Source of the DNA: Pseudomonadota bacterium
Lineage (GTDB): Bacteria; Pseudomonadota; Gammaproteobacteria; Steroidobacterales; Steroidobacteraceae
NCBI GenBank assembly: GCA_016713725.1
Contig: JADJOO010000012.1
Span: 89,050-153,049, forward strand
DNA: 64,000 nt
Direction: 5' to 3'
Below, piece after piece: positions 24,787-34,159 of this stretch; position 1 is the first letter of the stretch, and each line of letters begins with the position of its first letter. The position numbers and the translations under genes are program-made. The notes beneath the pieces were generated by a model. That model had not been told where the DNA came from and ran no database searches. It saw nothing but the letters and a program-made list of their open reading frames with translations.

Positions 24787-26697
24787 TCAGTGCGCCGACG
24801 CTTTCGACGCCAGGATACCGGTGTTCTGGCGCGCGTAGACCTCCGGCCAGAGTTCCTCCGAGCGCCGGTCCCGGAACAACAGTGAACCGAGCAGGACGGC
24901 CAGGAACCCGAGTGGGATCGAAATGATGCCGGGATTCTTGAGCGTGAACAGCGGCTGCTCGAGGCCGAGGAACGACCGCTCCCTGCCCGCGACCTTGGCC
25001 ACGTCGTCCTTCGCCTTGGCGACGGCCTTGTCGAGCGCGGTGAGGTTGATTCTCGCCTGGCTGGCGGCCTCGGCATCGGTCGAGAGCAAAGCCTGTTCGA
25101 TCGCGGACCGTTTGGCCGCCTCGCCGTCGAACACCTTCTGCGACGCGGCACGCACGGCTTTCGGGTAGGTGACGTTCGGCGAGACCAGCGTCAGGCCGAC
25201 CGCCACTACCGTGCCGATGATCATGCCGGCGACGATGCCGCCCGTGCTGCATCGCTTCCAGTAAAGCGTGAGCAGCACGCAGGGAAAGTTGGCCGACGCG
25301 GCGACGGCGAAGGCGAGCGCCACGAGGTGGGCGACGTTCTGGCCCTTGGCCGCGATGCCGATCGTGATTGCCATCGCGCCAACGATGACCGTGGCGACGC
25401 GCGCCGCCCGGACCTGCTGCTGCGGCGGCACGGTATCCCCGCCGTGATACACGCCCACGTACAGGTCGTGCGCGATCGCCGAAGCCGCTGCGAGAACGAG
25501 CCCCGCCACGACCGCGACGATCGTGGCAAAGGCCACCGCCGACACGAACGCCAGCATGAAGTTGCCCAGGAACGAGTCGGCGCCGCCGCCGAGGTATTGC
25601 GCGAGCAGCGGCGCTGCCATGTTGCCGCCGGCATCGACCGACGCGATGGCCGCGGGGCCGACGAACTTGGCTGCACCGAAGCCGAGGAACAGCGTCAGGA
25701 TGTAGAAGCCGCCAATGATCGCCATCGCCCACACGACCGACTTGCGCGCCTGCTGCGCAGTCGGCACGGTAAAAAACCGCATCAGGATGTGCGGCAGGCC
25801 CGCCGTGCCGAAGACGAGCGCCATGCCGAGCGAGATCTGGTCGATCGGCGCCTTGAAGTAAAGCCCGGGCTCGAGGAAGCGCTGGCCGAGTTCGGCCGCG
25901 GTCATCGTCTTGGCTGGATCGCCGATCAGCGTTGCCACCCTCGCCTGCACCTTCGGATCGGCCACGACGTCCTGCAGGAACCCGGGCAGCGAGAAGCCGT
26001 ACGGCAACCACACCAGGATGACCAGCACCAGCGACGCGATCACGAGCAGGATGGCCTTGATGATCTGCACCCAGGTTGTGGCGACCATGCCGCCGAACAG
26101 CACGTAGGCAAGCATCAGCACACCGACCGCAATGACTGAAATTTCATAGTCGATGCCGATCAGCGTCTTCACCAGCACGCCGCCGCCTACCATCTGCGCC
26201 GTCAGGTAGAACGTCGAGACGGTGATGACCGACAGTGCGCCGACGATGCGCATGGCCTTCGGGTTGTTGCGGTACGCGAGGATGTCGGAGAGCGTGTAGC
26301 GGCCGATGTTGCGGCACGGCTCGGCGATCACCAGCAGCACCGTGATGTAGGCCACGAGCCAGCCGACCGAGTACATGAACCCGTCGTAGCCGTACTGGGA
26401 GATGAGCCCGGCAATGCCGAGGAAGGACGCGGCCGAAAGGTAGTCGCCCGCGATCGCCCAGCCGTTCTGCATGCCGGTGACGCCACCGCCCGCCGTGTAG
26501 AAGTCGGACGCCGACTTCACGCGCTTCGAGGCGACGTACGTGACGTACATCGTGAGCGCGATGATGGCCGCGAACACCGTGAAGGTGATCCAGCGGTATT
26601 CCTGCGTGACTGCGCCCTGCGCGTAGGCCGTCATGCACACAAGCGGCAGCAGGCCGACGAGTCCCCATGCCAGCGCCTTGCGGTTCTGGAGGTTCAT
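24787..26697 (-). CDS. actP: Cation/acetate symporter
   Basis: A 636-residue sodium:solute symporter. It has about 13 membrane segments and the ActP-type motifs FYTAGGGVTGMQNGWAIAGDYLSAASFLGIAGL, EPCRNIGRYTLSDILAYR and GTAGLPHILMRFFTVP. It is longer than E. coli ActP (549) owing to a soluble Ala/Lys-rich insertion of about 80 residues before the last membrane segment, a form seen in other proteobacteria. It imports acetate and similar short-chain acids. Its ATGA start overlaps the stop of the upstream DUF485 gene, the standard yjcH-actP pair. No acetyl-CoA synthetase gene is in this window. Confidence 0.92.
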   Translation of the reverse strand: MNLQNRKALAWGLVGLLPLVCMTAYAQGAVTQEYRWITFTVFAAIIALTMYVTYVASKRVKSASDFYTAGGGVTGMQNGWAIAGDYLSAASFLGIAGLISQYGYDGFMYSVGWLVAYITVLLVIAEPCRNIGRYTLSDILAYRNNPKAMRIVGALSVITVSTFYLTAQMVGGGVLVKTLIGIDYEISVIAVGVLMLAYVLFGGMVATTWVQIIKAILLVIASLVLVILVWLPYGFSLPGFLQDVVADPKVQARVATLIGDPAKTMTAAELGQRFLEPGLYFKAPIDQISLGMALVFGTAGLPHILMRFFTVPTAQQARKSVVWAMAIIGGFYILTLFLGFGAAKFVGPAAIASVDAGGNMAAPLLAQYLGGGADSFLGNFMLAFVSAVAFATIVAVVAGLVLAAASAIAHDLYVGVYHGGDTVPPQQQVRAARVATVIVGAMAITIGIAAKGQNVAHLVALAFAVAASANFPCVLLTLYWKRCSTGGIVAGMIIGTVVAVGLTLVSPNVTYPKAVRAASQKVFDGEAAKRSAIEQALLSTDAEAASQARINLTALDKAVAKAKDDVAKVAGRERSFLGLEQPLFTLKNPGIISIPLGFLAVLLGSLLFRDRRSEELWPEVYARQNTGILASKASAH

Positions 26698-27023
26698 GTC
26701 GCCACCTTCCCTTTCTCGTAGTCCGCGGCGATCTCGCGAGCGAGACGATCGAATTCGGACCCCGCCCGGCGCGAGTAGTAGAAGGCGACCCCCCAGGCGA
26801 CGATGAACTGGAGCAGTGCGAACACCAGCCCGAAGTTGACGACACCCCAGATCTTGATCTTGTACAGGTCCTGGAAATAGGCGGCGCCGATCGGCAACAG
26901 GAAGTAAAAGATCACCGAGAAGATCATGAGGCCCGTCAGGAAGCCCTGCTTCTTGCGGTGCAGCGCCTGGAAGCGCGGGTCGTTGATGACGGCGTTCCAG
27001 TCGATCGTCGGCGGTGCGGCCAT
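26694..27023 (-). CDS. yjcH: DUF485 small inner-membrane protein (YjcH family)
   Basis: A 109-residue protein with two membrane segments (about residues 27-47 and 58-80), and the family stretch DPRFQALHRKKQGFLTG near the N terminus. DUF485 proteins are encoded directly before actP and are thought to assist or partner the symporter. The GGGGGAG ribosome binding site supports the ATG at 27023. The gene overlaps actP by four bases (ATGA). Confidence 0.92.
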   Translation of the reverse strand: MAAPPTIDWNAVINDPRFQALHRKKQGFLTGLMIFSVIFYFLLPIGAAYFQDLYKIKIWGVVNFGLVFALLQFIVAWGVAFYYSRRAGSEFDRLAREIAADYEKGKVAT

Positions 27024-27100
27024 GAAGCTCTCCCCCTGTTCGATGGGCACTGGCAGGCAATCTAACAAGGACGACCCGCGGCGGAACTGAGACATTGGTC

Positions 27101-27106
27101 TAATAT
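27101..27106 (+). promoter_or_regulatory. -10 element TAATAT before the enoyl-reductase-like gene
   Basis: TAATAT ends nine bases before the ATG at 27116, with no Shine-Dalgarno sequence between; it suggests transcription starting at the start codon. Confidence 0.45.
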
Positions 27107-27115
27107 GGCGAGTCC

Positions 27116-28352
27116 ATGACCAACCAGCCATATGACGTCGTCGTCTTCGGCGCCACGAGCTTCGTGGGCCAGATCCTCGCCCGCTACTTGTTCGACGAGT
27201 TCGGTCTCGACGACAAGCTGCACTGGGCCGCGGCCGGCAGGTCACCCCGGAAACTCGAGGAACTCCGCGACTCGCTTGGCCAGGGCGCGCGCAAGCTGAC
27301 GCTCCTCCAGGCCGATGCCGGCGATGAAACCTCGCTGCGGAAGCTGTGCAGGAGTGCCCGGGTCATCGTGTCCACGGTCGGACCGTATGCCTTGTATGGC
27401 GAACAGCTCGTGCGCGCCTGCGCCGAGACCGGCACCGACTACTGCGACCTCACCGGCGAGGTGCAGTGGATGCGGCGCATGATTCACAAGTACGAAAAAG
27501 ACGGCGCAGGCCTCGGGCGCGCGCATCGTGCACAACTGCGGGTTCGATTCGATTCCGTCCGACCTTGGCGTGCATTTCCTGCAGCAACAGGCTCGAGAGC
27601 GCTTCGGCCAGCCCTGCACCACCGTGAAGATGCGAGTCCACGCCATGCGCGGCGGTTTCTCCGGCGGCACCGTGGCCTCGTTGCTGAACGTGCTGAAGGA
27701 AGTCAAGGCGAATCCGGCGTTGCGCAAAGAACTCGCCGATCCATATTCGATCTGTCCTCCTGGGAACGGCAAGCGAGTCCGGCAGAAGAACGTGGTTTTC
27801 GCCGAATACGACCCCGACTTCGACGCGTGGATTGCGCCTTTCGTCATGAGCGCAATCAATACGCGCGTGGTGCATCGCACCAATGCGCTCCTGCAACATG
27901 CCTACGGGCCGGAGTTCCGGTACGACGAGGCCGTACTGACCGGACGCGGCCTGCGGGGTCGCGTGACCGCCACGGCGACGAGTGCCGCTCTCGGCGCAAT
28001 CATGGTTGCCGGTTCGATCGGCGCCATGCGCTCACTGCTCGAGAAGTACGTGCTGCCGGCGCCGGGCGAGGGCCCGAGTCCTGAAGCGCAACGCAAGGGT
28101 GGCTTCGACCTGCGGTTCCACGGCCGCACGCAACGGGGCGACGTCCTCCGTGCGCGCGTCACGGGTGACCGTGATCCGGGGTACGGCTCGACCGCGAAGA
28201 TGCTCGGTCAGGCGGCTGCGTGCCTGGCAAGCGATGTCTCGAAGAAGCAGTGGGCGGGCGGGTTCTGGACGCCGGCGGCTGTCTTCGGTGACCGCATCGT
28301 CGAACGGCTGCAGGCTCATTCCGGGCTCACGTTCGAAGTGATCGAAAAATAG
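27116..28352 (+). pseudogene. Saccharopine dehydrogenase-like / trans-acting enoyl reductase family protein, frameshifted
   Basis: The N-terminal part, VVVFGATSFVGQILARYL, is a Rossmann fold of the saccharopine dehydrogenase-like family, followed by STVGPYALYGEQLVRACAETGTDYCDLTGEVQW, diagnostic for trans-acting-enoyl-reductase relatives. After YEKD the frame is lost through an extra base in GG at 27503-27504. It resumes as AQASGARIVHNCGFDSIPSDLGV and continues to the stop at 28352. Corrected, the protein would have about 411 residues, normal for the family. These proteins reduce enoyl groups in lipid or polyketide synthesis in actinobacteria; the substrate here is unknown. Confidence 0.85.
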
Positions 28353-28386
28353 CCAGCGAAACACAACGACACCAAGGGGAAGACCG

Positions 28387-28815
28387 ATGCCTGCCACCAC
28401 CGAATTCCTGCTGCCCGTCCTGGCACTCGTGACATGGACGCTGGTGATGTGGTTCTGGTTGTATGCCACGCGGATCCCGTCGATGAAGCGCGCAGGAATC
28501 GATCCGCAGGAAGCGGCACACCCGGGCACGTACGCTCACCGGATGCCAGAACACGCCCGGTCCGTCGCTGACAACTACAACCACCTGCACGAGCAGCCCA
28601 CGGTCTTTTACGCGCTGATGTTCTTCATCGTGCTGACCGGCGGGGCCACGGCAGGCACGCTGAGCCTGGCCTGGGGCTACGTGGGCACCCGTGTCGTGCA
28701 CTCGCTGGTGCAGGCCACGATCAACAAAGTGGTCGTGCGGTTCGCGGTTTTCGCATTCGGCTCGTTGCTACTCGTCTGCATGGCGGTGCGGGAGCTGATC
28801 CGCGTCCTGGGCTGA
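28387..28815 (+). CDS. MAPEG family membrane protein
   Basis: A 142-residue protein with four membrane segments (residues about 7-27, 70-90, 95-110 and 117-137). The loop before the second segment contains NYNHLHEQPTVFYALMFF, the E-x2-x-F-Y pattern of membrane-associated proteins in eicosanoid and glutathione metabolism, and the third has YVGTRVVHSLVQ. Bacterial members are often of unknown function; glutathione-linked chemistry is possible but unproven. The ribosome binding site AAGGGGAAG precedes the ATG. Confidence 0.88.
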   Translation: MPATTEFLLPVLALVTWTLVMWFWLYATRIPSMKRAGIDPQEAAHPGTYAHRMPEHARSVADNYNHLHEQPTVFYALMFFIVLTGGATAGTLSLAWGYVGTRVVHSLVQATINKVVVRFAVFAFGSLLLVCMAVRELIRVLG

Positions 28816-28871
28816 CGCGCGCGCGGCCCGCCATTTGCAGGCACCCGGTTGTTGTTTCCTGGAGATTCCTG

Positions 28872-30425
28872 ATGCGTGGTTCGATTGCTACCCTGTTATT
28901 GACGGTTCTGCTTGGTGTCGCGCCTGCGACGACCTGGAGCAAGGACGAGACGGCGACGGACCCCGCGGAAAAATCGCCGCCGGCAACGGACGCGAAGCAA
29001 GCCGTCCCCGCCTCCTCCGTGACGAGGCATCAGGCGATCATCGACGGCAAGCCGGTCAAGTACACCGCGACCGTCGGCTGGTTCATCCTCAAGGACCCGA
29101 AGGACAACCCGATCGCGCGCTTCGGCTACACCGCCTACACGCTCGACGGCGTGAAGAACCTGACGCAGCGGCCGATCACGTTCGCGTTCAACGGCGGTCC
29201 CGGCTCGTCGTCGATCTGGCTGCACATGGGCATCATGGGTCCACGGCGCGTGGTGGTGAACGATGGTGGCTATGCGCCCCCGCCACCATCACAGCTCGTC
29301 GACAACGCTTTTTCGCCGCTCGACGTCACCGACATCGTGATGATCGATCCGGTCGGCACGGGTTTCAGCAAACCGCTCGGTGACGCAAAGCCCGCCGATT
29401 TCCACGGCGTGGACGAGGACATCCGATCCGTCGCACAGTTCATCAAGCGCTACGTGTCGGAGAACGGGCGCTGGGGCTCGCCCAAGTACGTGCTCGGCGA
29501 AAGCTACGGCGGCATGCGCGGCGCGGGACTCGCCTACTACCTGCAGGCGAACATGGGCATGAACCTGAACGGGCTCGTCCTCGTCTCGCCCTTCCTGAAC
29601 GGCGCCACCGGCATCGACGGCGAGGGCATGGACCTCGGTCAGGTCACGTACTTCCCAACGCTCGCGGCAACCGCGTGGTACCACAACCTGGTCCCGAACA
29701 GGCCGGCCACCGTGCAGGAATACATGCGCGAAGTCGAACAGTTCGCGCGCGATGAATACGCACCGGCACTCGCCAAGGGATACGTCATCCCGGAAGCCGA
29801 GAAAAAAGCGATGGCAGCAAAGCTGGCACGCTACACGGGCACCAGCCCCGAGTACTGGGAGCGTGCCGACCTGCGCGTGAGCCATCCGCAGTTCCTGCAG
29901 GAACTGAAGCGTAACGATCGCCTCATTGCCGGCCGCATCGACTCGCGCTTCGTCGGCCCTGCAATGAATCCGCTCGGCGAAGAGATGGATTACGACCCGT
30001 TCTTCCCGTCGGTCGGGCCGGCCTACACGTCAGCGTTCCTTGGTTACCTGCACGACGAACTCAAGTTCGGTCGCGACGAGGAGTACATGGTCTCGGCGTT
30101 CGACATCGACTGGAGCTGGAAGCACAAGGTGCCTGGCAAAGGGGGCTGGATGTCACCCGTGCCGACGACCGTGCCGGATCTCGCGGCGGCCATGACGATG
30201 AACCCGGGACTGCACGTGCTGGTGCAGCAGGGCTGGTACGACCTGGCGACACCTTACCTGGCGACCCGGATGGACCTCGAGCACCTCGACATCACGCCGG
30301 AGGCGCGCAAGCGCATCCAGCTCGAGCATTACGACGCCGGCCACATGATGTACCTGCACGAGCCGTCGATGCGGAAATTCCGCGAAGATCTCGTCGGTTT
30401 CATTCAGGCGACCGACCGTCTGTGA
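28872..30425 (+). CDS. Secreted serine carboxypeptidase, S10 family
   Basis: A 517-residue exported peptidase with a signal peptide (residues 1-22) and a low-complexity Ala/Pro linker to about residue 50. The S10 elements are all present: the oxyanion GGPGSSS (near residue 115), DPVGTGFS, the nucleophile in GESYGG, the acid in QGWYDLATPY and the His in YDAGHMMY. S10 enzymes remove C-terminal residues from peptides at acidic pH. GGAGATTCCTG precedes the ATG at 28872. It stands alone; nothing downstream for 420 bases. Confidence 0.93.
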   Translation: MRGSIATLLLTVLLGVAPATTWSKDETATDPAEKSPPATDAKQAVPASSVTRHQAIIDGKPVKYTATVGWFILKDPKDNPIARFGYTAYTLDGVKNLTQRPITFAFNGGPGSSSIWLHMGIMGPRRVVVNDGGYAPPPPSQLVDNAFSPLDVTDIVMIDPVGTGFSKPLGDAKPADFHGVDEDIRSVAQFIKRYVSENGRWGSPKYVLGESYGGMRGAGLAYYLQANMGMNLNGLVLVSPFLNGATGIDGEGMDLGQVTYFPTLAATAWYHNLVPNRPATVQEYMREVEQFARDEYAPALAKGYVIPEAEKKAMAAKLARYTGTSPEYWERADLRVSHPQFLQELKRNDRLIAGRIDSRFVGPAMNPLGEEMDYDPFFPSVGPAYTSAFLGYLHDELKFGRDEEYMVSAFDIDWSWKHKVPGKGGWMSPVPTTVPDLAAAMTMNPGLHVLVQQGWYDLATPYLATRMDLEHLDITPEARKRIQLEHYDAGHMMYLHEPSMRKFREDLVGFIQATDRL

Positions 30426-30848
30426 CCCGGCGTCGCGGATGACGAGTCAGGGCGACACGGACGCCCCAGCGGCCCGCACCGCTGACCCACTGCAGGACTC
30501 GCAGTTTATGGGGATGGTGCGCTTCCGCTGCGTGAGAAGGGGCGGCTGGGGGGGGTTCTTTCCAGGTCGTGCGGTCCAGCTTTCGGCACCTGCGGCAAAG
30601 GTGCGGACGCTGCGGGCGCAACGGCTAGCACGCCAGGTCGACGAGTGGAGCCGGACCGGTGCCCGATGACTCTTCAGGGACGGGCACTGACTGCGCCGCC
30701 GACTGGGGGACCGCAGCTCTGCGGGACGACCAGTTCTGGCGAGTGTCGAGGGACCCCCGGCAGGGGGAGTTTGTGAGGGAGTGGTGGGCCAGCAGCACAA
30801 CCGCGTGCCCGGGGGGAGCAACTGGTTCGGCGAGAAGGGGCCATCACC
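30426..30848. other. Gene-free stretch after the S10 peptidase
   Basis: About 420 bases without a convincing gene. Open frames here are short or antisense, with odd amino-acid composition. The stretch has G homopolymers (eight consecutive Gs near 30550, six near 30820) not seen in neighbouring genes. I find no tRNA, terminator or repeat. Confidence 0.5.
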
Positions 30849-31148
30849 ATGATGAAATGTCGCGAAGCCACGCAGAAGATGTCCGAGGAGCTGGAGCGGC
30901 CGCTGACGCCGGGCGAGCAGGTGAGCCTGATGGTGCACACGGCCATGTGCCGTCCATGCCGCAACTTCCGCCGGCAAGCGGCTTTCCTGGCGATCAGCGC
31001 CCGGAGGGCAAAGCCTGAGCCAGGATCCACCGAGTACTTTCCGGGCGCGCCGGACGTACACACCCCAGGCGGGGGCAGGTACACGACCGAGGAGCCGACA
31101 ATGCCGAGAGCGAGAGCACGGGAGGACGCTCCGCGGTGGCTGCCGTAG
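30849..31148 (+). CDS. Orphan zf-HC2 (anti-sigma-type zinc finger) small protein
   Basis: The first 55 residues, with CREATQKMSEELERPLT near the N terminus and HTAMCRPCRNFRRQ at about residue 31, match the short zf-HC2 zinc-finger proteins, in which one His and Cys residues bind Zn2+ and the protein controls an ECF sigma factor. AAGGGG stands upstream of the ATG pair. The C-terminal 45 residues (Pro/Arg-rich) are not family-like and the normal stop may have been lost. No ECF sigma gene is adjacent, which is unusual. Confidence 0.6.
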   Translation: MMKCREATQKMSEELERPLTPGEQVSLMVHTAMCRPCRNFRRQAAFLAISARRAKPEPGSTEYFPGAPDVHTPGGGRYTTEEPTMPRARAREDAPRWLP

Positions 31149-31529
31149 GCTGCAACTCGGCGGCACGAGCGGCAGGTGACTCTGGAACAGGGAATCACGC
31201 AGCCGTGGCAGCCGAACTGGAACTCCCCGTTGAACAAGTCGAGCGCGAAGCCCTCGATCTTGGTCTGCCCTGACTTCGAACGTGGGCAGGGCGAGACGTC
31301 TTTTCAGGCGGCCGGAACGTACTACCGATGGTCCACGGTCGACGCGGGCAGATCCCCCTGCTGCAACGTTCTTGCTTTCCACACTTGTCACGCTCGCGGC
31401 CTCGAGGGATGTGGCGAGGAGAGTCAGCGTGCTTGTGCTTGCTGGTCATCATCTGCAGTTTGAGGGTTGTGTGCTGGCGAGGACCAGGCTGTCACACCTA
31501 TCGGACCGGATCCCCGATTTCTTACAGCG
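31149..31529. other. Stretch with a possible decayed zinc-ribbon ORF on the minus strand
   Basis: No intact gene. On the minus strand, about 31130-31275, one frame shows G/C at nearly every third position and reads KIEGFALDLFNGEFQFGC, then CHGC and CRSC pairs, as in a small zinc-ribbon protein. It lacks a start codon and follows a TGA. The rest, to the end of nadB, is less GC-rich than the genes around it. Confidence 0.3.
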
Positions 31530-33098
31530 TCACTCGCGGTAATGGCAGCCTCGACTCTCGGGATTCACCCACGCGGCCAGTGTCACGATCAGCGCCACTC
31601 GCACGGCGTTGCGCAGGCCGATCAGGTCGTCGGTCATCGCAGCCGCGCGATAGAAGCGCTCGACCTCCACTTCGAGGTTGCGCAGCGCCTCGATCGCACG
31701 CAGCAGCCGGCGCGTGGTGCGTACCAGGCCGACGTAGTTCCACATGATGTGCCGCAGCGAGCTCATGTCCTGCGCGATGAGCGCCGGATCGGGTGCTTCC
31801 GTGCCGGTGTCCTGCCAGGGCGGAATGTCGTCAAAGTGCAACCCGTTGCTCGCGGCCAGCTGACCCACGATGCGTTGTGTCGCACGGTGACCCCAGACCA
31901 GGCCCTCGAGCAGAGACGTGCTCGCGAGCCGGTTGGCTCCGTGCAAGCCGGAGCAGGCGACCTCGCCGACGGCGTACAGTCGCCCGACCGTCGTCGTGCC
32001 GTCGAGGTCGATCCACACTCCGCCACACGAATAGTGCGCGGCCGGTACGACCGGCAGCGGATCGCGCGTGATGTCGATGCCGTACTCGAGACAGCTGCGA
32101 TACATCTCGGGAAACTCAGTGCGGATGCGCTCGGCCGGAACGTAGTTGGCAACGTCCAGGTAAACGTTGGGGACACCCTGCCGCAGCATCTCGGAGTGGA
32201 TGCTGCGCGCGACGACGTCGCGCGGAGCGAGGTCCTTCCACTTCGCGTCGTAGCGATCCATGAACGGCTGCCGTTGCTCGTCAACCAGGCGCGCGCCCGC
32301 GCCCCGCACGGCTTCGGTGATCAGGAAGCAGGGTGCGTTGCGGTGATAGAACGCCGTCGGATGGAACTGGATGTATTCGGTGTTGATCACGCGCGCGCCG
32401 GCGCGGTACGCCATCGCAAGTCCGTCGCCGCGGGAGCCGGCGGGATTCGTCGTGCGCAGGAAGATCTGGCCGAGACCGCCAGTCGCCAGCACGGTGGCCC
32501 GGGCGAAACAGCGGCCGATCCTGCCCGTTCGCTGGTCGTAGACGTAGGCGCCTACGCACGACAGCGGATCGTACGCGGCACGCCGGTCGCGGCCCTGGTG
32601 CGCGGGCGTCAGCAGGTCGACGGCGGTGTGGTGCGTGAGCAGGCGAACGCGCGGATGCGCGCGCAGCGCCTCGATGAGTTTGTCCTCGATGGCTCGGCCG
32701 GTGGCATCAGTGGCGTGCACGATCCGGGCAATCGAGTGCCCGCCTTCCCGGCCGAGTGCGAGTGCACCGTCAGGCGTGCGATCGAACGGCACGCCGAGCT
32801 TGTCGATCAGGATCGACTGGACGAGCGCCGGACCCTCGCTGGCAAGCGTGCGAACCGCCTGCTCGTGGCACAGCCCGGCACCGGCACTGATGATGTCCTG
32901 CGCCAGCGATTCGGGCGAATCGTCCTCGCCGCGGAAGATGATGCCGCCCTGCGCCCAGTACGTGTTCGATTCACCGGCGCGGTCGGCGCGCGTGATCACG
33001 GTGACGTCGAGACCAGACTCCGCGAGCTCGAGTGCAGCCGTGCCGCCGGCAATGCCGCAGCCGATGACCAGGACGTCGCTGCGCAGCATCTCGCTCAA
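31530..33098 (-). CDS. nadB: L-aspartate oxidase
   Basis: A 522-residue flavoprotein. The FAD-binding motif GCGIAGGTAALEL opens the protein; SNTYWAQGGI, GREGGHSIARIVHATDATGR and PAAHYSCGGVWID carry the substrate-site and active-site residues of the L-aspartate oxidase/succinate dehydrogenase superfamily. It oxidises L-aspartate to iminoaspartate, which quinolinate synthase condenses with DHAP. The ATG overlaps the stop of nadA by four bases. It ends the four-gene operon beginning with the TonB receptor. Confidence 0.95.
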   Translation of the reverse strand: MSEMLRSDVLVIGCGIAGGTAALELAESGLDVTVITRADRAGESNTYWAQGGIIFRGEDDSPESLAQDIISAGAGLCHEQAVRTLASEGPALVQSILIDKLGVPFDRTPDGALALGREGGHSIARIVHATDATGRAIEDKLIEALRAHPRVRLLTHHTAVDLLTPAHQGRDRRAAYDPLSCVGAYVYDQRTGRIGRCFARATVLATGGLGQIFLRTTNPAGSRGDGLAMAYRAGARVINTEYIQFHPTAFYHRNAPCFLITEAVRGAGARLVDEQRQPFMDRYDAKWKDLAPRDVVARSIHSEMLRQGVPNVYLDVANYVPAERIRTEFPEMYRSCLEYGIDITRDPLPVVPAAHYSCGGVWIDLDGTTTVGRLYAVGEVACSGLHGANRLASTSLLEGLVWGHRATQRIVGQLAASNGLHFDDIPPWQDTGTEAPDPALIAQDMSSLRHIMWNYVGLVRTTRRLLRAIEALRNLEVEVERFYRAAAMTDDLIGLRNAVRVALIVTLAAWVNPESRGCHYRE

Positions 33099-34159
33099 TC
33101 GATTTTCGGCCCGACGGCCAGCATGCGTTCGACGGCACGCAGCGCGCGCACGCGGATGTGCTCGGGCACGTCGATCTCCCAGCGCATGAATTTCAGCGAG
33201 TCGCGTGTCTGCTCGAGCGTGATCTCATGCATGTGCGGGCACCGGTGGCTGCAGAGGCGCAGCATTTCCTTGCCCGGATTGGCGGCGACGATGTTGTCCC
33301 CCATCGAGCATTCGGTGAGCAGCAGGAAGCGCTTCGCCTTCGATCTTTCGACGGCCCTGATCATCGCCGTCGTGCTGCCGGAAAAATCCGCCTTCGCGGT
33401 GACTTCGGGGCTGCATTCAGGATGTGCCAGGATCATCACGTCCGGGTACTGCTTGCGGACCACGTCGACGTCTTCGGGCGTGAACAACTCGTGCACTTCG
33501 CAGCGACCCTTCCACGCGATCATCGTGTGCTCGACCGTGGTGTCGTCGCCACTGGCCGCCACGGCGCCCTTGCGCAGCACCGACGGCACGATGACGTGGC
33601 GACCCGTCTCGCGCGCCACGTTGCGGGCGAGAAACTCGTCGGGCAGGAAGATCACCGTATCGGACTTCAGGGATTCGACGACCGCGGCCGCGTTGCTCGA
33701 CGTGCAACAGATGTCGCACTCGGCTTTCACGTCGGCATAGGTGTTGATGTACGTGACGATCGGCACCCCCGGATAGGCTTCGCGCAAGGCGCGGACGTCG
33801 GCCGCCGTGATGCTCTCGGCCAGCGAGCAGCCGCCTTTCTCCGTCGGCAGCAGCACCGTCTTGGTCGGGTTGAGTATTTTCGCCGTCTCGGCCATGAAGC
33901 GCACGCCGCAGAACACGATGACCGACTTGTCGGTCTCGGCCGCACGCCGGCTGAGTTCGAGCGAATCGCCCTGGAAGTCAGGCACCGTATGGAACAACGC
34001 GGGTTCCATGTAATTGTGCCCGAGGATCACGGCGTCCCGCTCCACCTTGAGGCGGAGCACTTCGGCGGCGACCTCCGCCTTGATGAACAGTTCGGCGTCC
34101 GGCAGGACGTCCCCCAGGCTCGATTGCAGGTCGCGGTAGATGTCCTGGGCGGTCTTCAA
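33095..34159 (-). CDS. nadA: Quinolinate synthase A
   Basis: A 354-residue [4Fe-4S] enzyme, normal length for the proteobacterial type (347 in E. coli). The conserved cysteines are visible in CDICCTSSNA, AHPECSPEV and SHRCPHMHE; HNYMEPALF and FCGVRFMAET are also family motifs. It makes quinolinate from iminoaspartate and DHAP. The TTG start at 34159 overlaps the TGA of the sulfotransferase gene (TTGA), and the stop overlaps nadB. No nadC is in the window. Confidence 0.95.
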   Translation of the reverse strand: MKTAQDIYRDLQSSLGDVLPDAELFIKAEVAAEVLRLKVERDAVILGHNYMEPALFHTVPDFQGDSLELSRRAAETDKSVIVFCGVRFMAETAKILNPTKTVLLPTEKGGCSLAESITAADVRALREAYPGVPIVTYINTYADVKAECDICCTSSNAAAVVESLKSDTVIFLPDEFLARNVARETGRHVIVPSVLRKGAVAASGDDTTVEHTMIAWKGRCEVHELFTPEDVDVVRKQYPDVMILAHPECSPEVTAKADFSGSTTAMIRAVERSKAKRFLLLTECSMGDNIVAANPGKEMLRLCSHRCPHMHEITLEQTRDSLKFMRWEIDVPEHIRVRALRAVERMLAVGPKID

